Origin: Firmicutes bacterium CAG:145
Lineage (GTDB): Bacteria > Bacillota > Clostridia > Peptostreptococcales > Anaerovoracaceae
Assembly: GCA_000435715.1 (NCBI GenBank)
Contig: FR882601.1
Span: 26,454-90,453, forward strand
Reading direction: 5' to 3'
DNA length: 64,000 bases
Shown: positions 9,255 through 18,651 of the stretch, piece after piece
Position numbering within the stretch: the first letter of the stretch is position 1
Layout of the letters: each line of letters opens with the position of its first letter
Position numbers and translations under genes: made by a program
The notes under the pieces: model-generated
Database searches by the model: none
Seen by the model: the letters and a program-made list of their open reading frames with translations, nothing else
What the model was told of the DNA's origin: nothing

Positions 9255-10097
9255 ATGAATCATTTAAAACCATCAGAGATATTGGAGACAACGGTAGAAA
9301 ACGGCATAGCAAAATCCGGCAGTTCTTTTAAAAAACTGTTTATACTCGGAATAATGGCCGGAGCATATATAGCCTTCGCAGGAGCGGCGGCCAACATGGC
9401 CTCTTTCAATCTGCTGTTGAGTTCAGAGACTTTCGGTCTCGGAAAAATATTGTCGGGTACTATATTCACAGGAGGGATCATAATGGTCACTCTGGCAGGA
9501 GCAGAGCTGTTTACGGGAAATAACCTGATGACGCTGGCGGTTCTTGAAAAGAAGATTGCCGTATCCGGACTCCTGAGAAATTGGGCGATCGTTTACATAG
9601 CTAATTTTGCCGGAAGCGTACTTATAGCGTGGATGGTATATAACACCAGAACATTGTCTTCGGGAGGAGATATGCTGGGAGCCTTTACAGTAAAAGTAGC
9701 GGCAGGAAAAGTAAACATGGACTTCCTGCAGTGCCTTGTTTCGGGAATCTTGTGTAACTGGCTTGTCTGCCTTGCAGTATGGTCATCCACGGGAGCCGGG
9801 TCTACCGTAGGCAAGATCTTCGCATTGTTTTTTCCCATATGGCTCTTTGTCACAGGAGGATTTGAACACAGCGTTGCCAACATGTATTTTATTTCCGCCG
9901 GTATATTCGCCGCCCAGAACGAGGTGTTTGCAGCTCTTTCAGGCGCAGCTCCTGAAGCGCTGTCCAATCTGAACTGGGAGGGAATGATAACAGACAACCT
10001 TTTGCCGGTAACGATAGGAAATATAATAGGAGGAGCATTCTTTGTAGCCACAGCATACTGGCTTGCTTTAAAAGGAGGAAAAGGCGATGTCAAATAG
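9255..10097 (+). CDS. Formate/nitrite transporter (FNT) family channel
   Basis: This 280-residue protein has about six membrane spans and the FNT layout: an N-terminal amphipathic part, then GAYIAFAGAAANM, AGAELFTGNN, and the central CNWLVCLAVW segment. FNT proteins form pentameric channels for formate, nitrite or hydrosulfide; the substrate cannot be told here. The ribosome binding site is AAGG. A short hairpin (9177-9183 with 9190-9196, loop GTCAAA) lies about 60 bases before the start and may be regulatory. The 3' end overlaps the OPT gene by 11 bases, so the two are translationally coupled. Confidence 0.9.
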   Translation: MNHLKPSEILETTVENGIAKSGSSFKKLFILGIMAGAYIAFAGAAANMASFNLLLSSETFGLGKILSGTIFTGGIIMVTLAGAELFTGNNLMTLAVLEKKIAVSGLLRNWAIVYIANFAGSVLIAWMVYNTRTLSSGGDMLGAFTVKVAAGKVNMDFLQCLVSGILCNWLVCLAVWSSTGAGSTVGKIFALFFPIWLFVTGGFEHSVANMYFISAGIFAAQNEVFAALSGAAPEALSNLNWEGMITDNLLPVTIGNIIGGAFFVATAYWLALKGGKGDVK

Positions 10098-11691
10098 ACA
10101 GCTTACGGTCAGAGGACTTATAATAGGGGCCTTAGGGAGCATAGTTCTCACCATGAGTTCCATGTTCATAGCTTTGAAGCTGAGTTCAGTTCCATGGCCC
10201 ATAATGTTTGTCGTCCTCGTATCCATGTTTATATTGAAGCTTTGCGGAAATACTAATCTTCAGGAGATAAACGTCACTCAGACCGCCATGTCCGCCGGGG
10301 CCATGGTAGCCGGAGGTTTGGCGTTTACCATACCGGGCATATGGATGCTTAATCCCGATGCCGACGTAAACCTGGGAGACCTTCTGGCAGTGACTTTAGG
10401 AGGAGTGGTTTTAGGTCTAATATTTACGGCATTGTTCAGAAAATATTTCATAGAGACTAAACAGCTCCCTTTTGCGATGGGCCAGGCCGCAGCGGCTACT
10501 CTTGAGGTAAGTGACAAAGGTTCTAAAAAAGTAATACTGCTCTTCGCTTCTATGCTGGCGGCAGGCATATTTACTTATTTCAGAGACTGGAAGATGAAGA
10601 TAGCTTCTACCATCTTAAGTTCCAAGACGGCCGTATACGGTTCATTTATGGGCATATGGCTTTCGCCAATGCTGATATCCATAGGATATATAATAGGGCC
10701 TGTCGTCATAGGCGTATGGTTTCTCGGAGCGCTTATAGGCGATGCAGGTATCCTCATAGGAGGAGTAGAACTGGGACTGTGGGATTCTGCTACAGCGGCA
10801 GATATCAAGTCGTCCCTCGGTATAGGTCTCATGGTAGGAACGGGAATAGGGATACTTGTCAAAGGTATCATCCCCAAAGCTAAAGATATTTTCGGCTCCA
10901 TGTTTGTCAAGGATAAGCTGGGAGATAACTTTATAAATATGAGATGGGCGCCTCTGATAATGGTGATATTGGCCTTTGTATTTACAGTGGTCACAGATAT
11001 GGGCATCGCCGCCTCCATCGTCACTATCCTGGGGGCTTGGCTGACCACGTCCATGTCTGCTCAATGCGTGGGGCAGTCCGGCATCAATCCTATGGAGATA
11101 TTCGGAATAATAATCCTTATAGCTGCTAAAGCAGTTTCCAATATAGGGGAGGTAGAATCCTTTTTTGTAGCGGCAGTCATAGCGGTAGCCTGCGGCCTGG
11201 TAGGAGATGTGATGAACGATTTCAAGGCAGGACATATGCTTAAAACTAATCCAAAAGCCCAGTGGATAGCAGAAGTAGTCGGCGGCCTGGTGGGAGGCGT
11301 AGTATCGGTATGTATCTTGTTCGTCATACTAAAGGCCTACGGTCCGGAAGCCTTCGGCAGTGAGATGTTCCCTGCCGCGCAGGCGTCTGCAGTTGCCGCC
11401 ATGGTAGGCGGGATTTCACATATGCCGGCCTTTATAATAGGACTCATAGCGGCGACGGTTTTATACTGTGTTAATTTTCCCGTCATTACATTGGGACTGG
11501 GAGTATACCTGCCGTTTTATCTGTCGGCTACGGCGGCTATAGGCGGAGCTGTAAGGTTTATCGTCGACAAGGCAGCTCCTAAGTTTGAAAGAGACGGCAA
11601 GGGAACGATAATAGCTTCCGGACTTTTAGGCGGAGAGTCCATAGTGGGAGTTGTCATAGCTATGTACTACGCTTATCAGATAATAGTATAA
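10087..11691 (+). CDS. OPT-family oligopeptide/metal-chelate transporter
   Basis: This is a polytopic membrane protein of 534 residues with about 14 hydrophobic segments, matching the OPT/YSL superfamily, which takes up peptides or metal-siderophore complexes by proton symport. The length is at the short end for the family. Recognisable stretches are the N-terminal LTVRGLIIGALGS and a central FVAAVIAVACGLVGDVMNDFKAGHMLKTNP, typical of OPT proteins. A strong AAAAGGAGG site within the end of the FNT gene serves its start. The pairing with an FNT channel is unusual, and the substrate is unknown. Confidence 0.88.
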   Translation: MSNRQLTVRGLIIGALGSIVLTMSSMFIALKLSSVPWPIMFVVLVSMFILKLCGNTNLQEINVTQTAMSAGAMVAGGLAFTIPGIWMLNPDADVNLGDLLAVTLGGVVLGLIFTALFRKYFIETKQLPFAMGQAAAATLEVSDKGSKKVILLFASMLAAGIFTYFRDWKMKIASTILSSKTAVYGSFMGIWLSPMLISIGYIIGPVVIGVWFLGALIGDAGILIGGVELGLWDSATAADIKSSLGIGLMVGTGIGILVKGIIPKAKDIFGSMFVKDKLGDNFINMRWAPLIMVILAFVFTVVTDMGIAASIVTILGAWLTTSMSAQCVGQSGINPMEIFGIIILIAAKAVSNIGEVESFFVAAVIAVACGLVGDVMNDFKAGHMLKTNPKAQWIAEVVGGLVGGVVSVCILFVILKAYGPEAFGSEMFPAAQASAVAAMVGGISHMPAFIIGLIAATVLYCVNFPVITLGLGVYLPFYLSATAAIGGAVRFIVDKAAPKFERDGKGTIIASGLLGGESIVGVVIAMYYAYQIIV

Positions 11692-11716
11692 AAAAACAGA
11701 GAAAGACGGGGGTTTT

Positions 11717-14377
11717 ATGGAAAGCAAAATCGTTATCATAGATGGAAACAGCCTGATAAACAGAGCTTTTTACGCAGTTCAAAGACCGATGATAACTAAG
11801 GAGGGGATTTACACCCAGGGAGTGTATGGGTTTCTTAATATGCTTCAAAAAATAGAAAGCGATTATGAACCGGAATATCTGACGGTGGCCTTTGATCTTA
11901 AAGCCCCGACTTTCCGCCATCTTGAATATGAAGATTACAAAGCCGGACGAAAGGCCATGCCGCCTGAACTGGCTATGCAGATGCCTATAATCAAAGATGT
12001 CCTCAGAGCCATGAATATAGAGATACTTGAACTCGAAGGATATGAAGCCGATGACATAATCGGCACTGTCGCCCAAGAAGCGGAAAAAGCCATTATACAG
12101 CCTCTGATAATAACGGGGGATAAGGATGCCCTGCAGCTGGTATCAGAGCATACCAGAGTCATAATAACCAAGAGAGGTATAACAGATTTTGAACTTTATG
12201 ATCCTGCGAAGATGAAAGAAAGATATAATCTTACTCCGAAGCAGTTTATAGATCTTAAAGGCCTCATGGGAGACTCATCAGATAATATTCCCGGCATACC
12301 GGGAGTGGGAGAGAAGACAGGGATAAAACTTTTGGAACAGTTCGGCTCCATCGATAATATGCTGGCCCATACAGACGAAATTTCTGCTCAGAAGCTGAGA
12401 AACAAAGTAGAGGAAAATGCTCAGCTTGCGCTTATGAGCAAGAGACTTGCCACAATCAATGTAAATGTTCCGATAGATATAGATATAGAGAAATTCAGAC
12501 TTAGGGAACCTGATTACGACAAGCTCATAGAGATTTACACCAAACTTGAATTCAACAGTTTTCTCAAAAAGCTCAAGATAACTCCACAGAAAAATGCTCA
12601 GATGTTCAAGTCTGCAGAAGTGGAAAAAACTATAATAGAAACTGCTGATCAGATAGATAAATTATCAGAGCTTTCAAAGAGCGAGAGAGTGTATCTCAAG
12701 ACTTTCGGCAGCCTCAGCCATATAGAAAGACCTTTTATAGAAGGTGTGTTTTTAATGGGAGAGGAAAAAGCATACCTCGTGGACATGGTATCTGTGGACT
12801 GTCGCATGTTGACAGAAAAACTCAACCGGCTGAAATTGAATTTTATAGGCCATGAAATAAAAAACGACATCTACGCCTTGATGTGCTACGGCCTTACCGA
12901 CTATGATATCGCTTTCGATACTTCAATAGCCGAATATGTTCTGGACCCTTCCAGAAATAAATATGAGCTTAAGAACCTGACTCTCGAGAGACTTCACTGC
13001 GATATAAATATTGATGAAGAAAATCAGAGTGAAGATAAGCAGCTGGATATGTTCCATGATAATAGGGCTCATATGACGGAGCTGGGTCTCAAGACAGGGG
13101 CGGCGGTATACGCTCTGATGGAAATTGAGCAAAAGGAACTCGAAGAACAAGGCCTTAAAAAAGTGTTTGAAGAGGCTGAACTGCCTCTCATAGAGGTTCT
13201 GGCGTCTATGGAGGCAGAGGGAGTAAAAGTCAACGCCGACTTTATAGAAGACTTCGGCGTTGAATTAAAAGAAAAGCTCCGCCTTCTGGAAAATGATATA
13301 TATACCAGAGCCGGAAAAGAGTTCAATATAAATTCGCCTATGCAGCTTGGTAATATTCTCTTTGAAGATATGAAACTTCCGTTTTATGGTAAAAAGACTA
13401 AGAGGGGATACAGCACCAGCGCCGAGGTTCTTGATAAAATAAAAGATGCGGATCCGATAGTGAATCTGGTTCTGGAATACAGGAACTTTGCAAAGCTGAA
13501 CTCTACTTATGTGGAAGGTATGAAGCCTCTCATAGGCAGCGACGGCAAAATCAGGGCTCATTTTCAGCAGACCGTCGCAGCTACGGGAAGAATAAGCTGC
13601 ACCGAACCCAATCTGCAGAACATACCTATAAGACAGGAGCTGGGACGGACTCTCAGAAAGGCTTTCGTTGCAGATGATGAGGATCATGTGCTTATCGGCG
13701 CTGATTATTCACAGATAGAACTCAGAGTATTGGCTCATCTTTCCGGAGACGAGGAACTCATCGAAGCTTTCAACAGAGGCGACGATATACACAAGCTCAC
13801 AGCCTCAAGAGTGCTGGGGGTGCCGTTTGACCAGGTTACTCCTCAAGAAAGAAGCAGGGCCAAAGCCGTCAACTTCGGAGTCATATACGGCATGAGTGGA
13901 TTCGGCCTCAGCGAGGAACTGCAGATTTCGAGAAAAGAAGCGGAAAACTATATAAACGATTATTTCTCCAAACACAGAAAAGTAAAAGAGTACATGGATA
14001 ACCAGATAGCCAGCTGTAAGGAAAAAGGATACTCAGAGACAATTCTGGGTAGAAAACGTCCTATTCACGAAATAAGCGCCGTAGCTTATATGGTGAGACA
14101 GCTGGGAGAAAGACTGGCCATGAACAGCCCTATACAGGGAAGCGCAGCCGATATCATTAAAGTAGCGATGATAAAGGTATACAACAGCCTCAAGAAGAAT
14201 TTCCCCGATACCAAGCTCATACTTCAGGTGCATGACGAACTGATTCTCTGCGCTCCGAAGAGAGATTCAAAGCAGGTAAAGGAACTGCTGCGCCGGGATA
14301 TGGAAGAAGCAGTGAAACTTTCGGTGAAACTGGTGGCTGATGTAAACGAAGGATATACCTGGTATGATTTAAAATAG
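11717..14377 (+). CDS. polA: DNA polymerase I
   Basis: This 886-residue enzyme has an N-terminal 5'-3' exonuclease (about residues 1-290, opening IDGNSLINRAFYA, with GLMGDSSDNIPG). The middle domain resembles the 3'-5' proofreading fold. The C-terminal polymerase has ADYSQIELRVLAHLSGD near residue 663 and VHDELI near 838. In the middle domain the DxE metal-binding motif is replaced by YLKTFG, so proofreading is probably lost, as in the B. subtilis and Taq enzymes. It acts in Okazaki fragment maturation and repair. It is followed after 6 bases by coaE, a common Gram-positive pair. Confidence 0.97.
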   Translation: MESKIVIIDGNSLINRAFYAVQRPMITKEGIYTQGVYGFLNMLQKIESDYEPEYLTVAFDLKAPTFRHLEYEDYKAGRKAMPPELAMQMPIIKDVLRAMNIEILELEGYEADDIIGTVAQEAEKAIIQPLIITGDKDALQLVSEHTRVIITKRGITDFELYDPAKMKERYNLTPKQFIDLKGLMGDSSDNIPGIPGVGEKTGIKLLEQFGSIDNMLAHTDEISAQKLRNKVEENAQLALMSKRLATINVNVPIDIDIEKFRLREPDYDKLIEIYTKLEFNSFLKKLKITPQKNAQMFKSAEVEKTIIETADQIDKLSELSKSERVYLKTFGSLSHIERPFIEGVFLMGEEKAYLVDMVSVDCRMLTEKLNRLKLNFIGHEIKNDIYALMCYGLTDYDIAFDTSIAEYVLDPSRNKYELKNLTLERLHCDINIDEENQSEDKQLDMFHDNRAHMTELGLKTGAAVYALMEIEQKELEEQGLKKVFEEAELPLIEVLASMEAEGVKVNADFIEDFGVELKEKLRLLENDIYTRAGKEFNINSPMQLGNILFEDMKLPFYGKKTKRGYSTSAEVLDKIKDADPIVNLVLEYRNFAKLNSTYVEGMKPLIGSDGKIRAHFQQTVAATGRISCTEPNLQNIPIRQELGRTLRKAFVADDEDHVLIGADYSQIELRVLAHLSGDEELIEAFNRGDDIHKLTASRVLGVPFDQVTPQERSRAKAVNFGVIYGMSGFGLSEELQISRKEAENYINDYFSKHRKVKEYMDNQIASCKEKGYSETILGRKRPIHEISAVAYMVRQLGERLAMNSPIQGSAADIIKVAMIKVYNSLKKNFPDTKLILQVHDELILCAPKRDSKQVKELLRRDMEEAVKLSVKLVADVNEGYTWYDLK

Positions 14378-14383
14378 AAACAG

Positions 14384-14986
14384 ATGAAGATAATAGGTTT
14401 GACTGGAGGCATAGGGACCGGCAAGTCAACTGTCTCCGATTATTTAAGGGAAAAAGGATGCCATGTCATAGACGCCGATGAGCTTTCGAGAAAAATGACT
14501 GAAAAAGGCGCTCCCGCTCTGAAAAAAATTGCCGAAGAATTCGGAGAAAAGTATATATCCGTAGACGGAAACCTTGAAAGAAAAGCTCTTGGCGACCTGG
14601 TGTTCAGCGACGCCAGCTCTCTTGGCAGGCTTCAGTCGATAATTACAGAAAGAGTGATTCAGGAGATAGATTCTGAAATTCAGGTCCTTAGAAAAGAAGG
14701 CGGCACAGACATCGTGGTCATAGACGCTCCTCTTTTGTTTGAGTGCGGAATGGAATCCGTTGCAGATGAAAATTGGCTTGTCACTGCAGATATGGATGTG
14801 CGCGTAGAGAGGATAAAAAGGAGAGACGGTCTATCGCAAAAGCAGATAGAGAACCGGATCAACAATCAGATGACCGAAGAAAAAAAGAGGGGTATGAGCC
14901 AATATATATTGGATAATTCGGGAACTGTCGCCTCCCTTTACAGACAGATAGATCGAAGACTTGAGAGGTTAAGAGATGAAATTTAA
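14384..14986 (+). CDS. coaE: Dephospho-CoA kinase
   Basis: This 200-residue P-loop kinase carries out the last step of coenzyme A synthesis, phosphorylating the 3'-hydroxyl of dephospho-CoA. The Walker A loop is GLTGGIGTGKST near the N-terminus, followed by the expected HVIDADELSR and later VVIDAPLLFE. The length is typical. Its end overlaps the next gene by 11 bases, and the ribosome binding site is weak, consistent with coupling to polA. Confidence 0.95.
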   Translation: MKIIGLTGGIGTGKSTVSDYLREKGCHVIDADELSRKMTEKGAPALKKIAEEFGEKYISVDGNLERKALGDLVFSDASSLGRLQSIITERVIQEIDSEIQVLRKEGGTDIVVIDAPLLFECGMESVADENWLVTADMDVRVERIKRRDGLSQKQIENRINNQMTEEKKRGMSQYILDNSGTVASLYRQIDRRLERLRDEI

Positions 14987-16631
14987 CAGAGAAGATATGT
15001 CGGAATCCAAATGGTTTGGATTTTTACAAAAATACTGGCTGTACATAGTCGTGGTGATCGCTGTGATTATAGTGGCTGTTTCAAGTATAAACATATACAG
15101 GGAAGAAGTATTGGAGATAGATCCGGACGTAAAGATGGAAGAACAAAATACTCTTTCCTTTGCTTCCGCATATATAGACACGCTGAACCCTATAGTATCC
15201 AAATCAGAAGACACTTATTATATCTCTAAACTTATCTACAACAGCTTGTTCGACTATACTGCAGACCTTAACGTAGAGGGAGAGCTGGCAGAAAGCTATA
15301 CTGTGGATACAGAAAAGGCTTATGTAGATATAACTCTGAGATCGGGAGTGACCTTCCACAACGGAGATGCTCTGACTGCCAGAGATATAAGCTTCACTGT
15401 AAATGCGATAAAATCATACGGGTCAGAAGGACTTTATTATGAAAAGGCGTCTAAAATCGACAGCGTCAATGTAAAAGACGATCGAAACGTCAGAATATAC
15501 TTCAGTGATAATTATGACTGTTCGCTGGACGCTCTGACCTTCCCTATACTTCCGAGAGGCGAGTATTCCGGCGCAGGAGCTCTTTTAAAAGATACCGACG
15601 AATTTGTGCCTGTGGGTACGGGGATGTACAAATATTCATCCTATGATTCTCTTAAAGAACTGGATCTGTCGCCTAACGAATCATATTTTGCAGATAAAGC
15701 TCAAAAGAGCGTAAGCATAAAGATATTGCCGGAAAAGACCATGGCGCCGAATATGCTGGAGATCGGATCAGTGACCTGCTATACCGATATAGGTTCAGAC
15801 AGAAAATCTCTGGTTGAAGATAAGGGCCTGACCATGTATGATATGATTTCCAATCAGGTGGATTTCATTGTATTTAACACCCAGAGCCCGCTGTTTACCT
15901 CTAAAGAGGTAAGGAAGGGCATATGCTATGCCATAGATGAGAATCAGGTTCTGAGCGAGGGGTATATGGATGACGGAGTCTTAGCCGACACCATCTACTA
16001 TCCCGGCTTTCTGGGAGTAGCAGATTCTAAGACCAACTATGCTTTTGACAGAGATAAGGCCATAGAAATACTTGCTGAAGAAGGTTATGAAGATACGGAT
16101 CTCAACGGCAAGATAGAGGACGCGGAAGGAAACGATGTTACGGTAACTCTCCTGGTCAACAGCGACAACGCCAACAGGATAGCTGCCGCCAGGATAATAG
16201 AGAAGAACTTGGAACGAGCAGGCTTCAGCGTAGAGATCAGAGCAGTAGAATGGGATGAATACAACAAACTGATAGAAGAAAAGGATTTTGATATTCTCTT
16301 GACCGGTTATGAGATGGAAGGTTCATATGATTTAAGGAGCTTCTTTGACGGCGCCAACACCTGGGGCTACGAGAATCAGGAGATATTGGAAAAGGTGAGA
16401 GAGCTGGACAGACTCCATACTTCTGAAGAATATACTTCCATATATGCCGAAATAAAAGATATGCTTGCAGATGAAGCTCAGTATTATACTCTTTGCTATA
16501 AGAAGATGGGGCTCATAGGAGTCGATACCTTTGAGGCAAAGGAACTTCCGGTGTTCAACGATATATTTAAAAACTGTAATACGTGGACTTGGAAAAAGAA
16601 AATAACAGATGATGATGAGTCAAAAAAATAA
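14976..16631 (+). CDS. Family 5 extracellular solute-binding protein, membrane-anchored
   Basis: This 551-residue protein resembles DppA/OppA-type binding proteins: VDITLRSGVTFHNGDALTARD in the first third and a long C-terminal lobe (DLNGKIEDAEGND, then EYNKLIEEKDFDILLTGYE). These normally deliver peptides or nickel to ABC importers. Here the N-terminus has a transmembrane segment (YWLYIVVVIAVIIVAVSSI) without a lipobox Cys, so it is anchored by a signal-anchor helix. No permease or ATPase genes are nearby, so it is an orphan receptor. It overlaps coaE by 11 bases. Confidence 0.85.
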   Translation: MKFNREDMSESKWFGFLQKYWLYIVVVIAVIIVAVSSINIYREEVLEIDPDVKMEEQNTLSFASAYIDTLNPIVSKSEDTYYISKLIYNSLFDYTADLNVEGELAESYTVDTEKAYVDITLRSGVTFHNGDALTARDISFTVNAIKSYGSEGLYYEKASKIDSVNVKDDRNVRIYFSDNYDCSLDALTFPILPRGEYSGAGALLKDTDEFVPVGTGMYKYSSYDSLKELDLSPNESYFADKAQKSVSIKILPEKTMAPNMLEIGSVTCYTDIGSDRKSLVEDKGLTMYDMISNQVDFIVFNTQSPLFTSKEVRKGICYAIDENQVLSEGYMDDGVLADTIYYPGFLGVADSKTNYAFDRDKAIEILAEEGYEDTDLNGKIEDAEGNDVTVTLLVNSDNANRIAAARIIEKNLERAGFSVEIRAVEWDEYNKLIEEKDFDILLTGYEMEGSYDLRSFFDGANTWGYENQEILEKVRELDRLHTSEEYTSIYAEIKDMLADEAQYYTLCYKKMGLIGVDTFEAKELPVFNDIFKNCNTWTWKKKITDDDESKK

Positions 16632-16650
16632 AAATTCTTGAAAGAAATAT

Positions 16651-16679
16651 TTGTAATATAGCAGAATATATGTTATCAT
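16651..16679 (+). promoter_or_regulatory. Sigma-A promoter of the tRNA-Leu gene
   Basis: TTGTAA (16651-16656) and TATCAT (16674-16679) are 17 bases apart, and the mature tRNA begins 15 bases downstream. Confidence 0.6.
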
Positions 16680-16694
16680 ATCAGTATTGTGTGA

Positions 16695-16781
16695 GCCGGC
16701 GTGATGGAATTGGCAGACGTGCAGGACTCAAAATCCTGTGGTGGCGACACCGTATGGGTTCGACCCCCATCGCCGGCACCA
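16695..16781 (+). tRNA. tRNA-Leu (anticodon CAA)
   Basis: This is a class II tRNA of 87 bases including an encoded CCA. The acceptor stem GCCGGCG (16695-16701) pairs with CGCCGGC (16771-16777). The anticodon stem CAGGA/TCCTG encloses a loop with CAA, reading UUG leucine codons. A variable arm follows, then the T loop GTTCGACCC. It lies between the solute-binding protein gene and yajC. Confidence 0.97.
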
Positions 16782-16824
16782 ATAATACTTGCGGTATTAC
16801 TTTTACTTAGGAGGAAATTAGAGT

Positions 16825-17217
16825 ATGCAACAACTTATAAGCTTAGCTCCTTTATTGATACTTATCATTGCGATGTATTTCCTGATGATAAGACCCCAGA
16901 GAAAGAAGGACAAACAGATTCAAGAGATGAGGAGCAGCCTTCAGGTGGGTGACGAGATCGTCACTATCGGCGGAATCTGCGGAAAGATCGTAAAGACTAA
17001 GGATGAGACCATAGTTATCCAGGTGGGAGCAGATAAGATAAAGTTTGAAATGATGCGCTGGTCCGTTTCTACGGTTACAACTCCGAGCAACAGGCCTGTC
17101 AAAACAGAAGAAGCCACTGTGGAAGAAGAAGTTAAAAAGGTTGTGCCTAAGAAACTCAAGAAGGCTTCTGATGTCGAAGAGGATGTTAAATCCGAAAAAG
17201 ATATGGAAGAAGAATAA
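16825..17217 (+). CDS. yajC: Preprotein translocase subunit YajC
   Basis: This 130-residue protein has one N-terminal membrane span (SLAPLLILIIAMYFLMI), followed at once by RPQRKKDK and the conserved GDEIVTIGGICGKIV. YajC is an accessory part of the SecDF holo-translocon. The C-terminus is a long charged tail rich in E and K, longer than in the shortest family members. Its ribosome binding site is TAGGAGG, and a terminator follows, so it appears monocistronic. Confidence 0.95.
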   Translation: MQQLISLAPLLILIIAMYFLMIRPQRKKDKQIQEMRSSLQVGDEIVTIGGICGKIVKTKDETIVIQVGADKIKFEMMRWSVSTVTTPSNRPVKTEEATVEEEVKKVVPKKLKKASDVEEDVKSEKDMEEE

Positions 17218-17253
17218 ACTCTCCGCTCTCCAATATTAAAATTACAAGAAATG

Positions 17254-17276
17254 CCCCGACTACTGTCGGGGTTTTT
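17254..17276 (+). terminator. Terminator after yajC
   Basis: CCCCGAC (17254-17260) and GTCGGGG (17265-17271) pair around a 4-base loop, followed by five T. Confidence 0.92.
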
Positions 17277-17325
17277 ATATTTAAAATAAAATCAAGCGTG
17301 AAAAGATATTTACAACGGTGGGTTT

Positions 17326-17994
17326 ATGAATTCATATGAAAAATATCAGAGTTTAAAGGATTCTTTTGAGAACAATCAAGATATACAAAATGCTTTAAAG
17401 ATGTCCGGATATATGAGAGATCTGTTTAAGTTCTACGGCATAGCTGCGCCGAAGCGAAAGGCTGTCTATAAAAGCTTTTTAAAACAGGAAAAGCGAGAAA
17501 AGGTCATAGACTGGGAGCTGCTTGACAGATGTTATGAAGATGAACACAGAGAATTTCAATATTTTGTCTGCGATTATCTGCAGGAGATGAAAAGATACCT
17601 GTTATTTGAAGATATTACTAAGATAAAACAATATATAAAAGTAAAACAGTGGTGGGATACCATAGACTGCTTCGACAGGATAATAGGCGATATAGGTATC
17701 AGAGACCAGCGGGTAGGCCAACTGATGCTCAAGTGGTCGAAAGACCAGGACATGTGGCTCAGGAGAGTGGCTATAGATCATCAGCTGTGCAGAAAAGAAA
17801 AGACAGATACGGCTTTGCTGAAAAAAATACTCATAAACAATCTGGGCAGCGACGAATTTTTCATAAATAAAGCTATCGGATGGAGCCTTAGAGACTATTC
17901 CAAGACAGACCCCGCATGGGTTAGAAATTTCATTAGAGAATATGAAGGCCTTCTGAACACTTTAAGTATCAGAGAAGGAAGCAAATATATATGA
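17326..17994 (+). CDS. DNA alkylation repair protein, AlkD-like
   Basis: This 222-residue all-helical protein matches the AlkD/AlkC HEAT-like repeat family, which removes bulky or cationic alkylated purines in Bacillus. The family pattern is visible in MRDLFKFYGIAAPKRKAVYK, then VKQWWDTIDCFDRIIGDI, and DEFFINKAIGWSLRDYSKTDP with the conserved aspartate and arginine in this region. It is followed 14 bases later by a frameshifted GNAT gene. Confidence 0.88.
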   Translation: MNSYEKYQSLKDSFENNQDIQNALKMSGYMRDLFKFYGIAAPKRKAVYKSFLKQEKREKVIDWELLDRCYEDEHREFQYFVCDYLQEMKRYLLFEDITKIKQYIKVKQWWDTIDCFDRIIGDIGIRDQRVGQLMLKWSKDQDMWLRRVAIDHQLCRKEKTDTALLKKILINNLGSDEFFINKAIGWSLRDYSKTDPAWVRNFIREYEGLLNTLSIREGSKYI

Positions 17995-18008
17995 AAGGAT
18001 TTTAAAAA

Positions 18009-18643
18009 ATGAAAGTAAATATAAGAAATGAGAAAGAGAGCGACTATCAGGCCGTAGAGGATATGACGAGAAAAGCTTTTTATAACCTATATGTACCAGA
18101 GTGCATAGAGCATTACTTGGTTCACATAATGAGAGAACACGAGGATTTTATTCCGGAGCTTGCTCTGGTCATAGAAAGAGACGGCCGAGTTATAGCAAAT
18201 ATCATGTATACTAAAGCCAAACTGACCGATATGGATAAAAATGAAAAGCAGGTTCTGACTTTGGCCCCATATCCGTTCTGCCTGAGTATCAGAGACAGGG
18301 ATATGGAAAAATGCTGATGGAATATTCGTTTGAGAAGGCAGTTTCCATGGGATACGATACTGTTGTGATCTTTGGAAATCCCGGAAATTATGTCAGCAGC
18401 GGCTTTAAAAGCTGCAAAAAATACAACGTGTGCCTCGAAGGAGAAAAGTATCCTGCCGCTATGCTTGTAAAGGAACTTAAAACCGGCGTATTAGACGGAA
18501 GAAAATGGACATACTGCGACAGCAAAGTCATGAACATAGACGAAGAAAAGGCGCATATCTTCGATGAATCTTTAGAAAGATTGCAAAAAGAGACACGGCC
18601 GAGCCAGGAAGAATTCTATATATTGAGCAATTCTTTTCTGTAG
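18009..18643 (+). pseudogene. GNAT-family N-acetyltransferase split by a -1 frameshift
   Basis: Two open frames (18009-18317 and 18311-18643) belong to one protein. In the first frame the sequence turns to nonsense at about 18268. The -1 frame from 18269 gives ISVLPEYQRQGYGKMLMEY, which is the GNAT acetyl-CoA motif A with Q-x-x-G-x-G/A. Restoring one base near 18267-18269 gives a continuous protein of about 211 residues. The second frame has no ribosome binding site of its own. It is a decayed gene or a sequencing error in the CCCC run. Confidence 0.8.
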
Positions 18644-18651
18644 GTGAGGAT

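Noticed and set aside
10642..11235. 197-codon minus-strand frame inside the OPT gene
   Set aside because: It is antisense to a clear membrane protein and has no ribosome binding site or family likeness.
16701..16952. 83-codon frame over the tRNA-Leu gene
   Set aside because: It runs through the tRNA and into yajC in another frame, so it is a shadow.
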